Of a stretch of 64,000 bases of DNA, positions 19,928 through 32,900 are shown piece by piece. The notes beneath the pieces are model-generated. The model searched no databases. It was not told the origin of the DNA and saw only the letters and a program-made list of their open reading frames with translations. How positions within the stretch are numbered: position 1 is the first letter of the stretch; each line of letters opens with the position of its first letter. The translations under genes and the position numbers were made by a program. This DNA comes from Anticarsia gemmatalis (lineage: Eukaryota; Arthropoda; Insecta; Lepidoptera; Erebidae): NCBI RefSeq assembly GCF_050436995.1, contig NC_134773.1, positions 4,332,194 to 4,396,193 of the forward strand, given 5' to 3'.

Positions 19928-22398
19928 GTAAGGTTATATAGTTTTCTATTTATTTTACAATATTGTGCTTGCTAGTTTTTCCTGTCTTACCGAAGGGTAT
20001 CGTGTTATAACCCAGGTAACTGTGTTAACCTCTCAAGCGCCCGGCCACCGTGTCACGGTTGAATGTTCTACCCCCGTCAAGCGTCCCGCCACCGTGGTAC
20101 GGCAAAACGATCTTACATTTAAAAAACGTAAAAATAAAATGCTAAAACTATGTTTATCCCTTTCAAACATATTTGACATTAAAGCTGATGAAACGAGGCG
20201 ACGATCTAATGCACACACTTGAATAAGTGGTTGATATAGGCCAGAGAGCACCTTAAACAACATCTGACCCAACGACATGTTCCTTTATGACCAATATTGT
20301 AAATCCTTTTTTTAACTAATTTTAAAGATTTGAGTATATTTTACAGTTGGATTTTAATGTCATTATTCATTAACTACACGATAAGACCTTTTGTCATGTT
20401 ATTTTTTTTGCCTAAAAATATTTTTTAGACTTTCTTCAAACACATGCCTTAAGCACACAATATTCAGATTAAACCGACTATTGTACTACCACTATCAAAT
20501 ATTATTTGTGGTTTATTTTTTTAATCTATAGCAAATTTTATGTAGATTTCAAATATATAAGGTATGACTAGGGTGTTAGTATTAAAATATGACGGAATCG
20601 GCGCTTAAACGCCAACCGCCAATTCAATTTCGCGCGCCATTTTTGGCCCGGACGCTTAACGGTATATTTGAATTTTGACGTTGGGGCGCTCGAGAGGTTA
20701 TGGAGGTCCGATAGACAGTCGCGTCATGTAAAGTACTGGTATTCAGCTGCATCCAGTGAGACTGGACTCCAACATAGATTGGAAGAAAGGCTAGGCTCAA
20801 AATTTTGAGGCGTTCATAGCTAGTTGTTCTCACCGGTATACGATGTGTATGCGTTAAACAATCTCAGCACGAACATTCCATAGATACCACTTAGTGATAT
20901 TTGAGCTGAGCGTCTCAGTGTTTAGGAGGACACGTAAAAAGTCGGTTCCGGTTGCTGTTAGTTAAGATATCAGTCGTTAAACCATGCTAAGGGCTTGAAT
21001 AACTTTAACACAAGGTTGACCACTAACCAAAATTAGCCTAGCCCTTCTTCCAACTATGTTGGAGTCCAGTCTCACCGATCACAGCTGAATATCAGTGTTT
21101 TACATGCAGCGACTGTCTATCGGACCTCCACAACCCAGTTACCTGGGTTATAACACGATACCCCTCGGTAAGACTGTTTGTCAGACTTTCAAGCTTCTGA
21201 CTGCTGTTAACGACTGTCAAAGATCTTTGAAAATGACAGCCGGGTACAATTTAACGTGCCTTATGAAAACGGAAATGTTTACTTACATAAAGTTATTGAT
21301 CCTACTAATATTATAAATGCGAAAGTTTGTAAGAATGTATGTATGTATGGATGTTTGTCTCTTCCACGCAAATACTACTGAACCGATTACGATGAAAATT
21401 GGTATATAGGTAGCTGAAGACCCAGAATAACACATAGGCTTTTTATCCCAGAGTTCCCGCGGGATCGGGATTTACACGGGAAGGGTTTCACGTTGAAGTC
21501 GCGGGCGGCCTCTAGTACTGAATAAATCCATTAAAATGTGTTATACATTTTTGTATCATGTCTTCAGGTATGTACAATATGGTTGACCACTAACCATACG
21601 ATAAATAATTACTTTCAGACATATACGGCAAGCACAGATCAGTGTACAATGAATATAAAACTAAATTATATCGCTCCGAACAAGCCGCCATTACTTCGAT
21701 ATCGAGTAATTCGAGCAAACGTGTCGATTGTACTGAAGTTGATAGCGGCACGACTGTCAAAAATGCTGAGTCCAAATTGAGCAGGTAAGGATATAATTAA
21801 TAAATAAATTTAACCCATTACTGTCCCACTGCTGGGCAAGGGTCGCCTCCCGTAATCAGGGAGGGGTTAGGCCTTGAGTCCACCACACTGGCCAAGTGCG
21901 GGTTGGGGAATTTGCATGCCCTCATGCAAGTTTTCCTCACGATGTTTTCTTTCACCGTTGGTGCAAGTGACAATTATTTCTAATACACACATAATTCGGA
22001 AAGTCATTGACTCGCGCTACTTCGCATGCGCGTCACATAAGAGAGAATAAGTATTCCAAAATTGTCCCCGTTTTTGTAACATCTTTTACTGGTACTCTGC
22101 TCCTATTAGTCGTAGCGTGATATATAGCCTATAGCCTTCCTCGATTAATGGGCTATCTGACACTGAAATAATTTTTCAAATCGGACCAGTAGTTCCTGAG
22201 ATAAGCGCGTTCAACCAAACAGACTCTTCAGCTTTATAATATTAGTATAGATATTTACTTAATTTCCCTTTTTTCAGGTTTTCAGTGACGACAAAAGTAT
22301 GTGGACTATATCCAGGTCATGATATTTTATCTAAAAGGGCAAGATACAACAAGCAGTCTACTACCAAACCTATTATTGGTTGTTATGTACCTCGATAG
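19825..22398 (+). CDS. Three-exon gene for an uncharacterised 129-residue protein
   Basis: Exons 19825-19927, 21619-21784 and 22278-22398 join in frame (phases 1 and 2) into 129 codons plus TAG. Borders are GTAAGG/TTTCAG and GTAAGG/TTTCAG. The start codon has A at -3 (gaaaATG), and an AATAAA signal follows the stop at 22409-22414. The protein begins MSLSSDNAITFVKVQKSPEE, is Ser/Thr- and Lys-rich, and has no signal peptide, membrane segment or motif I recognise. It ends TTKPIIGCYVPR. It lies between the two divergent CLIP proteases. Intron 2 is largely a tRNA-SINE plus a short interspersed element; intron 1 holds 5S-SINE copies. I call it a gene because three exons with good splice sites and a polyadenylation signal fit together. 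Function unknown. Confidence 0.72.
20816..21030 (+). mobile_element. 5S-derived SINE, family P, diverged
   Basis: Sense copy in intron 1 of the 129-residue gene, between two family Q pieces. Confidence 0.65.
21033..21260 (-). mobile_element. 5S-derived SINE, family Q
   Basis: Antisense copy, head missing, in intron 1 of the 129-residue gene. Confidence 0.72.
21303..21515 (+). mobile_element. Interspersed element, type A
   Basis: Near full-length, ending GTCGCGGGCGGCCTCTAGT. Confidence 0.7.
21619..21784 (+). CDS. 129-residue protein, exon 2
   Basis: 166 nt between TTTCAG and GTAAGG, open only in the frame set by exon 1. It encodes DIYGKHRSVYNEYKTK and a Ser-rich stretch ending SKLSR. Confidence 0.72.
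21811..22011 (-). mobile_element. tRNA-derived SINE, family S, head missing
   Basis: Antisense copy forming much of intron 2 of the 129-residue gene. Confidence 0.75.
22008..22252 (-). mobile_element. Interspersed element, type B
   Basis: Fills the end of intron 2 of the 129-residue gene, stopping 26 nt before exon 3. Confidence 0.7.
22278..22398 (+). CDS. 129-residue protein, exon 3
   Basis: 121 nt after a pyrimidine-rich TTTTTTCAG, reading FSVTTKVCGLYPGHD and ending in TAG at 22396-22398. AATAAA follows 11 nt later. Confidence 0.72.
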
Positions 22399-22761
22399 TA
22401 ATATAGTAAATAAAACATTTCTCTACGATCCCGTTACCTGAGTTATAACACGAAACCTCTCGGTGAGACTGGATTTTCAAGCTTCTGACTTCTGGTAACG
22501 ACTGTCAAATGTCTTCGAAATTGATAACCAGAACCCACAATCTAATGCGCCTTCCAAAACACTTATATAAAGTTATTGATGTTGAGGAAATCAGTTAAAA
22601 TGTGTTAAACGCATGTATTTTGCATCTTAGCTTCAAGTAACTTGTTTGTAAATTGTTTTGTATAAAAGTAGAATTATAATTCTTGTATAAATATTATTAC
22701 TACGGATAAATGGCTTTTATTTTGTCTTAGCAATAGACTCGCCTCCTATTATATGAGACTA

Positions 22762-22978
22762 ACTATAGGCCGCCCGCGACTTCGTCCGCGTGGAAAACCT
22801 TCCCGTGTAAAACCCGATCCCACGGGAACTCCGGGAAAAAAAGTAGCCTATGTGTTATTTCGGACCTTCAGCTACCTATATACCAAATTTCATCGTAATC
22901 GATTCAGTAGTATTTGCGTGAAAGAGTAACAAACATCCATACACACTCACAAATTCCGCATTTATAATATTAGTAGAA
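22762..22978 (-). mobile_element. Interspersed element, type A
   Basis: Reverse orientation, GGCCGCCCGCGACTTCGTCC to TTTATAATATTAGTAG. It splits a separate short repeat (CGCCTCCTATTATATG ... ATGTTAATGGCGATAC). Confidence 0.72.
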
Positions 22979-23645
22979 TAATGTTAATGGCGATACATGG
23001 GTGTGTTTTGTACCTTTGCTTACACCTTCGGTAATAACAAAATTGCTCGCAATGAAAGGGCTTAAGGTTGCACCTCACTGGCCAAATTTAATTTACAACT
23101 AACAGGTATAGCTCCGCTCACATTTCTGAACTCTTTTTTTGTTTATTTCTGACCACATAAACCAGTTTTACAAATAATAAGTGGATTTGGTTAAGCCCTT
23201 CTTGAGTTAAACACGTTAATTGGCGATTAATTGCTTTTTAAACAATTACTCTTTTCTTGGCCCCACTCATTTTAAACAACTCTTTTTGGGTACTACTTGT
23301 AAAGTATTGCAGGACGCGTCGAAGACTATTGCGCTTGGATCGCTCGATTGTTAGAACAGTCAACCGAGAGTCCTCTGCACTGTGTCTACGTTCAGTTTGC
23401 TTCAAACTACTGTAATTTGTGTTCAAGTTGTTCAACCTAAACTTTTTTTCTCTTTATCTTTTCTCTACAACCCTCGTAATGAGAATTGCTCTTGTGTCGC
23501 GGGGACTTTTTACAAACATGCAAACAACGGACACAAAGCACAACCAGACTCGAAACAATTATTTGTGGATCGCACAAATAATTGTTCCGTGTGGGAATCG
23601 AACCCTGACGCAATCTGTTGAAATTTTTTTTTTTATATGAGTTAT

Positions 23646-23691
23646 TGAATTGATAAACTACCGCTAAATGTACTCAGAAACCAAGGGTTAG
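23646..23691. mobile_element. Hairpin element, single arm
   Basis: Only the right arm (ATAAACTACCGCTAAATGTA CTCAGAAACC) remains. Confidence 0.65.
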
Positions 23692-24358
23692 TGAGCATGT
23701 TTGTAATGACCCGCGTATAGTAGATATTCTTTCTTGTAGAAAGTAGATTATAAAAACTGGAACTATTCTCGGTAGAACAAGTTTCTCAACGATGTTTTCC
23801 TTTACCGTTAAAATATAGATCGATCATTTCTCAGATCAATTACCACTTTGCAGTCATCCATCTATAGTATGACGGCGCCAACGGTTGCTTAACCCACAGA
23901 TCGTTTACCGACCGGTGAGCAGTGGCTATGAGTGCGTCAAGCTTCTGATGATAACGACTGTTTAAGATCTTCGAAAATGACAGCCTTAACGCCAGCATTT
24001 AACGTGCCTTCGGAAACACGGACGGACTTAGTATAATAATTTGTATAATATGGTCACCCATCCACGGGACAACCTCTGCAAACGTTGCTTAACCTCAGAG
24101 TTGTTTACGGCTGTTGTTACTTAGCCAAGAGCTCCTTTAAATAATTACACGAATTTTCAAATAACAAACATTATTTGAATCATCTACTGTTTTGTAGAAA
24201 ATTAAATTTCTTGGTTAAATGACTGTAGTTTTAATAAATTATTAATTAATTAATTGGAATGTTTTTGTGTTAAATTCTATGAAACAATGAATATTAATTT
24301 TATTACTTGAACGGTGAATGAAAACATGGTGATGAATCCGATATAATGACATGACTTT

Positions 24359-24476
24359 CCCCCGGGTTCTGAGGTACATTTAGCGGTAGTTTATCTATTC
24401 AATAACGTCAAAACTCATACTAAAAAATCGCTATTGAATAGATAAACTACCGCTAAATGTACTCAGAAACCGGGGG
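24359..24476. mobile_element. Hairpin element, copy 2, inside a longer palindrome
   Basis: Complete foldback. The flanks also pair: CCGATATAATGACATGACTT before it and AAGTCATGTCATTATATCGG after it, giving a palindrome of about 160 bp. Confidence 0.85.
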
Positions 24477-24626
24477 CAAGTCATGTCATTATATCGGAGT
24501 CTCTCACTACACGTTGTCACATTACTATGATTCTTTTGATTATGACGTAGTAAGCACAATTGTAACGGCCTGATTAGGTATAATTTCGTAGCGAAAGGTA
24601 GTTTTCTATAACAAGATTTTTCTTCT

Positions 24627-24882
24627 TCTTCTTCTTATCGTATGGTTAGTGGTCAACCTAGCGTCAAAGTTGTTAAACCACCCGAAAGGCCTTTGACATG
24701 GCTTAACGACTGTTATCTTAGTAAACAACAGTCGGGACCAACTTTTTACGTGCCCTCCGAAGCACGGAGACGCCCAGCTCAAATACCACTATGCGGTCAC
24801 ACATCTATGGAATGACCGCGCCAACGGTTACTTCACCCACAGATCGTTGTCAAACCAGTGAGCGCAACTGGCTATGGGCGCC
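24627..24882 (-). mobile_element. 5S-derived SINE, family P
   Basis: Full-length antisense copy from TTCTTCTTATCGTATGG to GGCTATGGGCGCC. Confidence 0.8.
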
Positions 24883-25039
24883 TCACAAGACGATTTTAAA
24901 AAATGGTCAAATAGGTACAGGTCTTGTTTAGTGCCTATACGCAGTTTCATGACGTTTATGGGTTTATAAAAATGACGTGCGCATTAATTAAATGACAGAT
25001 CGAGCGCATATCGTTTACCGCTACGAATGAGCTGGATAA

Positions 25040-25150
25040 AAAACCAGTATGCGTATCACGTATCTCAGTTGACAACCAGTGTAACTATGTAAAATTGATG
25101 ATCACTATTCAGTGCATTGCTGATTGACGTAACGTATTAAACACTCGCAA
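25040..25150. mobile_element. Partial copy of the 172-bp-array element
   Basis: GTATCACGTATCTCAGTTGAC and an inverted stretch of the interior; right end missing. Confidence 0.55.
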
Positions 25151-25377
25151 ATCTGCGTATGCAGATGCCGATTCTAAGTTGTTATTCAAAATGTGTCTGA
25201 ACATGCATGGTTTGTGACTTAGGACAGAATTTTCATACAAATTTTCACTCCCTTTGGGGGTAGAATTGATCAAAATCCTTTGTTAGATGCCTACGTCATA
25301 ACATCCAGTCCAGTGGTTTGGGCTGTGCGTTGATAGATTACTATGTCAGTCGGTCACCTTTGAGTTTTATATACATA

Positions 25378-25562
25378 CTAGCGGACCCGACAGACGTTGT
25401 CATGTCTACACGTTTTAATTTGAAAATTTTTACCTTTTTTTAATAATCTAAACCATTCTCAGAGCCCCTTGAACACACACAAAAAATTCATCAAAATCGG
25501 TCCAGTCGTTAAGGAGAAGTTCAGTGACATACACACTTACAGAAGAATTATATATATAAAGA
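25378..25562 (-). mobile_element. Interspersed element, type D
   Basis: CTAGCGGACCCGACAGACGT to GAATTATATATATAAAGAT. Confidence 0.68.
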
Positions 25563-25824
25563 TATAGATTTAGAATACCAACATATACCACTCGACTTTT
25601 ACTCCAGACTTTGCCCTATTGGACATTGAACCAGATAAATAGGTTATCCTATTTCCATATAGGAAAAAGCTATGACATTTTACTGACGTATATAGCGGTT
25701 ATTAACCACTGGTAACTGTTTCCGCCTGTTGTACTCGAAGGTAGAGGTGAAAAATACACTCACGTTTCACCATTAACAATGTTAGTCCCATGTAATAGGG
25801 GCTTTTGGGGTCGTGGCTTAGTTA

Positions 25825-26015
25825 AAAAAACAGCCGCGCGGATCCATCTCTGAGGTTAAACCACGCTCGCCGAGGTTGTTCTGTGGATGGGTGACCATCT
25901 TATCCATATCGATATCCTTCGTGTTTCGGAAGGCACGTTAAAATGTGGGTCCCGGCTGTCATTTTTGAAGATCTTTGACAGTCGTTAACAGTAGTCAGAA
26001 GCTTGAAAATCTGTC
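25825..26015 (+). mobile_element. 5S-derived SINE, family Q, head half
   Basis: Sense copy from GTGGCTTAGTTAAAAAAACAGCC to GCTTGAAAATCTG. Confidence 0.75.
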
Positions 26016-26132
26016 AACATATGACTGTTTATAGCTTTAAGAAACGTTTTTTTTCTTGTACCCATGCTTATTTCCAAAAAGTAAAAGACTATTTACTTTT
26101 AAAACGAATAACTAATACATTGAAAAAATCAA

Positions 26133-26343
26133 TTAGATCGGGGAAAAAGTATTTTCACATTATAGTATGTATGAACTTGTAATAAAATCTTTTCTCTACA
26201 CAAAAAGCTTTGTTATTTGTGTACCTCACGAGCTCACTGAAAGAAACCTAATGAACCGTGTACTCATTTGTGATTCTTGAAGCCAAAGAGATTTAATTAC
26301 AAGTTCATACATACTGTAATGCGAAGACTTTTTACCCGACCTA
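26133..26343. mobile_element. Mariner-type MITE, copy 5
   Basis: Both termini (TTAGATCGGGGAAAAAGT ... TTTTTACCCGACCTAA), slightly decayed. Confidence 0.72.
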
Positions 26344-26840
26344 ATACATTCAAAAGGCTGTCATAAAAAACATGTTTTTTTGCTGTTTCTATGAACAATA
26401 CTGCGGAACCCTTCCCGCGCAAGTCTGACTCGCACTCGTTGTTATTGTGAAAGGTAAGAGTCTAAAACAACATGACATTGACGTAAAAAAAAATGGTTTC
26501 TCAAAATTTCTCGATGCACCACAAGAGAATTCCACTCAGGTATAATATAATGTATAACAAAATATGCCGCTACAAATAGTTTCATCTCGCAGCCGACGCG
26601 AAACGGACGCGAGATGCGGAGTGAAAAATAAATAAACACGTACTCTCTCTCATCGTATGGTTAGTGGTCAACCTAGTGTCAGAGTTGTAAGCCCGAAGGC
26701 CTTTGACGTGGCTTAACGACTGTTATCTTAATTGACAACAACCGGGACTTTTTACGTGCCCTAACACACGTAAAAAGATAAACTTTGGCGTCCATCTTTG
26801 TAAAATTTGCGCGGGAAAAGTGACATTTGACAGCTAAAGT

Positions 26841-26845
26841 TCAGT
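26841..26845 (+). promoter_or_regulatory. Possible initiator (TCAGT) of the plus-strand CLIP protease
   Basis: An arthropod-type initiator pentamer TCAGT lies 63 nt before the ATG. No good TATA box is seen. Position fits, but a pentamer alone is weak evidence. Confidence 0.3.
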
Positions 26846-26907
26846 GCGGAATTAAAAAAAAATTGAAAACTTTTTTTTTGTGCTAGATAACGTTTAGTTA
26901 TTTAAAA

Positions 26908-26974
26908 ATGTTTTTATTATTTTTATTGTTGTGTTTTCCTTCCGTGTTTACAAACAAACTGGGATTGTATGAAG
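26908..26974 (+). CDS. CLIP protease (plus gene) exon 1: signal peptide
   Basis: Start ATG with A at -3. Encodes MFLLFLLLCFPSVFTNKLGL then YE and one base, before GTAAGG. A clear hydrophobic secretion signal. Confidence 0.9.
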
Positions 26975-29900
26975 GTAAGGAAATTCATAAAATCACGCCT
27001 TTTTCGCATAAGAATAGGCAGAGACCAAATAATTACATACATAGAATAAAGCCATTTTCCCATAGAAGTAGGCAAAGACCAAAGAACGTCACTTGGTACG
27101 ATCCTTACAAACTTCCCTTGCTATCACATACATACATCTTGCCATACAAGACGAGTTACGAGCCGGGATCGATCAAAACATCACCGATACGATCTGTGTA
27201 TGTCTTTCTAGAACGTTTCCTGACATTTCAATTTGTGTCCGTACTGTAAAATTTATTACTAGAGGCCGCCCGCGACTTCGTCCGCGTGGAAGCCCTTCCC
27301 GTGTTAATCCCGATCCCTCGAGAACTCCGCAATAAAGCCTATGTGTTATTCTGGGTCTTCAGCTACCTACATACCAAATTTCATCGTAATCAATTCAGCA
27401 GTATTTGCGTGAAAGAGTAACAAACACCCATCCATATGTACATAGGAGATCATTTACGTTAAGACGTCATTTTATAATAATATATTCTTTCCTAAAACCG
27501 CTTAAGTACTGGACTCAAGGTCGAACCCCTTCCTCAGGACCCTTCGGACAGGATTTTTAGCAAAAAAAAGACATATTCGAAGTGTATTTTGATATTAATT
27601 TAATTAATACTATGCGTAAATACACGTTAAACAAGTTTTACTTATAAAAAAAATTTTGACATAAATTTTCGCGCCTAAAAAAAATTGACAGGTGTACTTT
27701 TTTAAGCGGCCATGTTTTTTTGACGGCGAATTTCCAAAAATCCTTTATTAGTGCTCCTCTATACTTCTTGAGGAATGTTCATAGCAAATGTCAAGTTTGT
27801 ACGCTCAGTAGTTTCGACTGTGCGTTGTACATCAGTCAGTCAGTAACGGAAGAGTTTTATATATACATTGACGATATTTATAAAAACGGCAAAACCCTTC
27901 GCAAGCGTGTTCAGCAACCTGGCTTTTTTACAATCTTTGCAATGTTTTATTAAACACTAGCTGACCCGTGCAACTTCGCTTGCGTCCAATAAGAGAGAAT
28001 GGGTGAAATTTTTCCCCGTTTTTGTAACATTTTTTACTGGTACTCTGCTCCTTTTGGTCGTAGCGTGATGATAGCCTATGTCCTTTCTCGGGCATCAAAA
28101 TATCTCCATACCACATTTCATGCAAATTGGTTCAGTAGTTTAGGCGTGATTGAGTAACAGACAGACAGACAGACAGAGTTACTTTCGCATTTATAATATT
28201 AAGTATGGATCGTCGTATTGATTATGAAAAGGGACTAAAACAATTTATTTTAAGGCTCTCGGAGGCTGGGACTGTGTTTAAAGAACAACCGCGCCGGTTG
28301 TTCACCTCTCCGATCGATTACCGGTGAAACTGACTATATAGGTCTTGGGTACCATTCCACTGATGGGTTTATTTTTATTTTTTTAACATTCTGACCTGCG
28401 TGGTCTCACAGCCGTACAAAAGTTTAATTTTAAAGCCCCTAAAGAATAGAATTTTGGACAAAATTAGTGTTTTCACGTGTCTTGACTGGTTGTCAAACTT
28501 TCAAGCTTCGGACTACTGTTAACGACTGTCAAATATCTTTGAAAATGACAACCGGGACCCACAATTTAACGTGCCTCCCGAAACACAGAGGAACTCGGTA
28601 TGTATAATACGGTCACCCATCCACAGACCAATCTCGACAATCGTTGCTTAACTTATGCCATACATCCGCTGTAACTTAGTTACGAGCTCCCCGTTTTTGT
28701 AACATTTTTTACTGGTACTCTGCTCCTATTCGTCGTAGCGTGATGTTATATAGCCTATAGCCTTCCTCGATAAATAGGTTATCCAACAGTAAAATAATTA
28801 TTCAATTCGCACCAGTAGTTCCTGAGATTAGCGCGTTCAACAAAACAAACAAACTCTATAATTTTAAAATATTATTTAGCCTAAAGCCTTCCTCAATAAA
28901 TAGGCTATCCAACAGTAAAATAAGTATTCCATTCGCACCAGTAGTTCCTGAGATAAGCGCGTTCAATCAAACAAAGTCTTCAACTTTAAAATTATAGTTA
29001 TAAATATGCAAAAAATGCGCGCAAATCCGGTCTGCAGCAAAATCCTTAGACAAGATTGACATGTTTGCTTGAGTAAATAACGACTTATTTCAAACTTGTT
29101 TCTTTAATACATTAGTGGTATAACCTGATTGAAATATGAGTAATAAATACATAATAAATGCCCACATTATAAGTTACTTCTACGGCGCAGTTGTGTACAT
29201 AACTCTCGGGCAACTATTAGTATTTTCTTATAAAATCATAATCAAATCATTTATTCATTTAGGTCAAATATTGACACTTATGATAGTCGTTACAATTACT
29301 GAATCTACCACTAGCTCGAAAAGGGGGTAGAGCCTTATGAGAAGAGCTAGCAACAAACTCACGGCTATATAATAGAACTATAGCTTCCGCCTGCGTCTCC
29401 GTCCGCGTAAAAAGGTTCCCCGTAGCAAAAAGTATCTTATGTGTAAATGTAGGTTATAAGCTATCTATATACCAAATTTCATTAAAATCCGTTCATTCGT
29501 TTTTTTGTGAAAGAGTAACAAACATCCATCCATACTTACAAACTTTCGCATTTATAATATTAGTAGGATATATCGCTACTTCGGGGAAGAAAGGGCGTAA
29601 AAGCCAAAATAGCAACTTTACAGGGGAGCGAAAAAACGATATTTTTTTTAAATTTTGGAAAATAACTTTTTTTCCAATAGAGTTAAATTCGAATGAATTG
29701 GTGATATTTACTTGCACTTAAGTGCTCTTTAATATCAAGAAGCTTAATTTTAAGTAGACTTTAAGGTTTAGAAGATAGGATGGATTTACGACCCAAAATT
29801 TTAATAAAAATGGCTTTTACACCGTCTATAAATACGTACTATAGGTCGTAAATCCACAAATATCTATAATGCTAACATACATCGTGTCGTATAAACCATC

Positions 29901-32900
29901 TTTAGACAGTGAAAATGTCGTAATGACTGCACCACTTATAACAATTATCGTGAGTAAACCTACAATTATTATAATTTTGTAAGATTTAATGTGATGAATA
30001 TTGAAATTAAGGTGCATAGAAGCTCAAAATAATAGCATAATAATTATTATTATCTGATTTATCATAGTTCTATATTACAAAATTTATTATAACGAATTAG
30101 GTTACCTACCTGTAAAGTTAAATGCACACGATTCATGAATAGTGAAACAAAAGAAAAGATTTAATTGAATTGAACTTTGATTATTTTCATTAATTTAAAT
30201 TTTAAGTTAACTGTGATAAATAATTACTATCATCTAATAAAAAGTAAGAAAACGAAACAAAAAACAGAAAAGGAAATAGAAAAAAAAGAAGATTACAAAT
30301 TATTGACAATTTGATTTGATTTATGAATGAATAAAACTGATTTGCATCTTAACTAAATTTATTTATTTAATACACCAATACCTACCTAGTAGAATAAATT
30401 ACAAACATACCATTATTTTATACTATTTTATCAATTTTAGTTAATTTATACGTAATAAATATTGTATTTACGACCAAATATTCTTTCATACTATGGTGAT
30501 ACGCCCTTATTTTTGAAATAATTAAATAATGTCATATACGTCAATTTTTTTTAATAAAAATGGTTTTGGTGAGAAGAAAATCATGGGGATAAAAGCCATT
30601 TTTTTGAGAATATTGAAATTTTAAATATACAGATCGATAGAGCGTCGAAAACTAAACAAAGTTGCATTATTAACTCATTTTGGCCAAAAGTGGCTTTTAC
30701 GCCCTTTCTTCCCCGAAGTAGCGATATATGTATGTATCTATGTTATGGACTTTAAAAAAACAGTTATTTTAATGATTTATTAAAAGAAAATCTATCAGCA
30801 TTTTAACATATTTGTTTATGGCAAAAACACATTAGATAGATTTTATCGTAAAGAGGTTATAGCTTAGTGGTATCTATACTAATATTATAAAGCTGAAGAG
30901 TTTGTTTGTTTGTTTGAACGCGCTAATTGCAAGAACTACTAGTCCGATTTGAAAAATTCTTTCAGCGTTAGATAGCCCATTTATCGAGGAAGGCTATAGG
31001 CTATATATCATCACGCTACGACCAAAAGGAGCAGAGTACTGGTAAAAAATGTCACAAAATCGGGGAAAATTATGACGCATTCTCTCTTATGTGACGAAAG
31101 CGAAGTTGCGCGGGTCAGCTAGTCCCGCGCGAGTGTTTCAGTGTTCAATTTTTTAAGCGGACGTAGTCGCGGGCAAAAGCTAGTAGCACAAAAACTGTGT
31201 TATGCTAATTAATATTCTGTAATAAATCATTGAGATAACAGATTTCTGCACACTAAGTTCAATGTCTGGGTTTTTACTAGTGTCTACAGCTGTATATTCA
31301 AACTAGCTGACCCGCGCAACTTCGCTTGCGTCACATAAGAGAGAATTGGTGAAATTTTTCCCCGTTATGGTAACATTTTTTACTGGTACTCTGCTCCTAT
31401 TTGTAGTAGCGTGATGATATATAGCCTATAGCCTTCCTCGATAAATGGGCTATCTAAAACTGAAAGAATTTTTCAAATCGGACCAGTAGTTCCTGAGATT
31501 AGCGCGTTCAAACAAACAAACAAACTCTTCAGCCTTATAATATTAGTACAGATAATAATTATAATATTATAATTATAATATTACTATAGATTTAACGAAA
31601 TATATACCTATGTGTATTCGACGGATTTCGCATGTTTTTTCATTAACTTGCATTTTTTTGGAGAAATTATACTGTATGTACTCATTCCTATGACACTATT
31701 GTTATGCTAGAGGCCGCCCGCGACTTAGTCCGCGTGGAAACCCTTCCCGTGTAAATATCGATCCCTCAGGAACTCCGGGATAAAAAGCTAGTTACTATAT
31801 ACCAAATTTCATCGTAATCGGTTCAGTAGTATTTGCGTGAAAGTGTAACAAACATCCATACATACATATGTACATACATTCTCACAAACTTTCGCATTTG
31901 TAATATTAGTAGGATTTGTTATAGTCTATCAACTTAGTAGATAGCCTTGTACACAAAATGAGAAATATTCTTAAATCAATTTGAAAAATACCAATAAATA
32001 GCACATTGTCCGACCTGGGAATCATACCCAAGACTTTATGATCACGTGCTTACTAAGTCATGTCATTATATCTGCGTCTCTCGCTCACTACACATTGTCA
32101 CATTACTATGATTCTTTTGATTATGACGTAGTGAGCACGATTGTAATGGTCTGACTATAGTAATATAATTTTACAGGTTCAAAATGCATGAACGAAGGCG
32201 TCCCAGGGCGATGCGTGAGCATCTTCAGGTGTTTGAGCAGTATTGTAGACCTGAGAGATAAACGACCACCACCGGTAAGTCATCAGCCTAATCTTCCTTC
32301 CAACTATGTTGGAGTCGGCTTCCAGTCTCATCGGATGCAGCTGAATACCAGTGTTTTACATGCAGCGACTGTCTATCGGATATAAAAATGTTAATTTATT
32401 TATATAAGTAACAGCCACGCGGCTCGATTTCTGAGGTTAGGCTACGCTTGCCGAGGTCGTTTTGTGAATGGGTGACCATCTTATACATATCGAGTTCCTC
32501 CGTGTTACAGAAGGCACGTTAAATTGTGGGTCCCGGCTGTCATTTTCGAAGATCTTTGACAGTCGTTAACAGTAGTTAGAAGCTTGCAAGTCTGACAACC
32601 AGTCTTACCGTACCGTGTTATAACCCAGGTAACTGTATTGTGGAGGTCCGATAGACAGTCGCTGCATGTACAATACTGGTATTCAGCTGCATCCGGTGAC
32701 ACTGGAAGCTGACTCCAACATAGTTGGGAGAAATTCTTATTAAAAATATTATAATAATTATACACCCTCTTTTTACCATTTACAACGCTAGTGTTATTTA
32801 ATAGAGGTTGCTTACTATTACATGGGACTAACATTGTTAAAAGTGAAACGTGGGTTCTCACGTGAGAACTTACACTACTTTTTAAAATAAATAAGTTTAA

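Larger units (their letters stand above)
22415..26650. other. Intergenic repeats between the 129-residue gene and the plus-strand protease
   Basis: Apart from listed elements this holds a decayed family Q copy (22430-22570), an AT-rich stretch (24130-24300), P and Q fragments (23833-24130), and unique-looking sequence at 24890-25040. No exon with a partner found. Confidence 0.5.

Noticed and set aside
26442..26639. Minus-strand ORF containing a signal-peptide-like MKLFVAAYFVIHYI, divergent from the plus-strand protease
   Set aside because: No donor or partner exon could be found, and the neighbouring sequence (CTGCGGAACCCTTCCCGCGC) looks repetitive.
29136..29330. ORF of 64 codons with hydrophobic residues
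   Set aside because: Its C-terminal half overlaps a retrotransposon 3' fragment also present at 35.7-35.9 kb; no splice partner.
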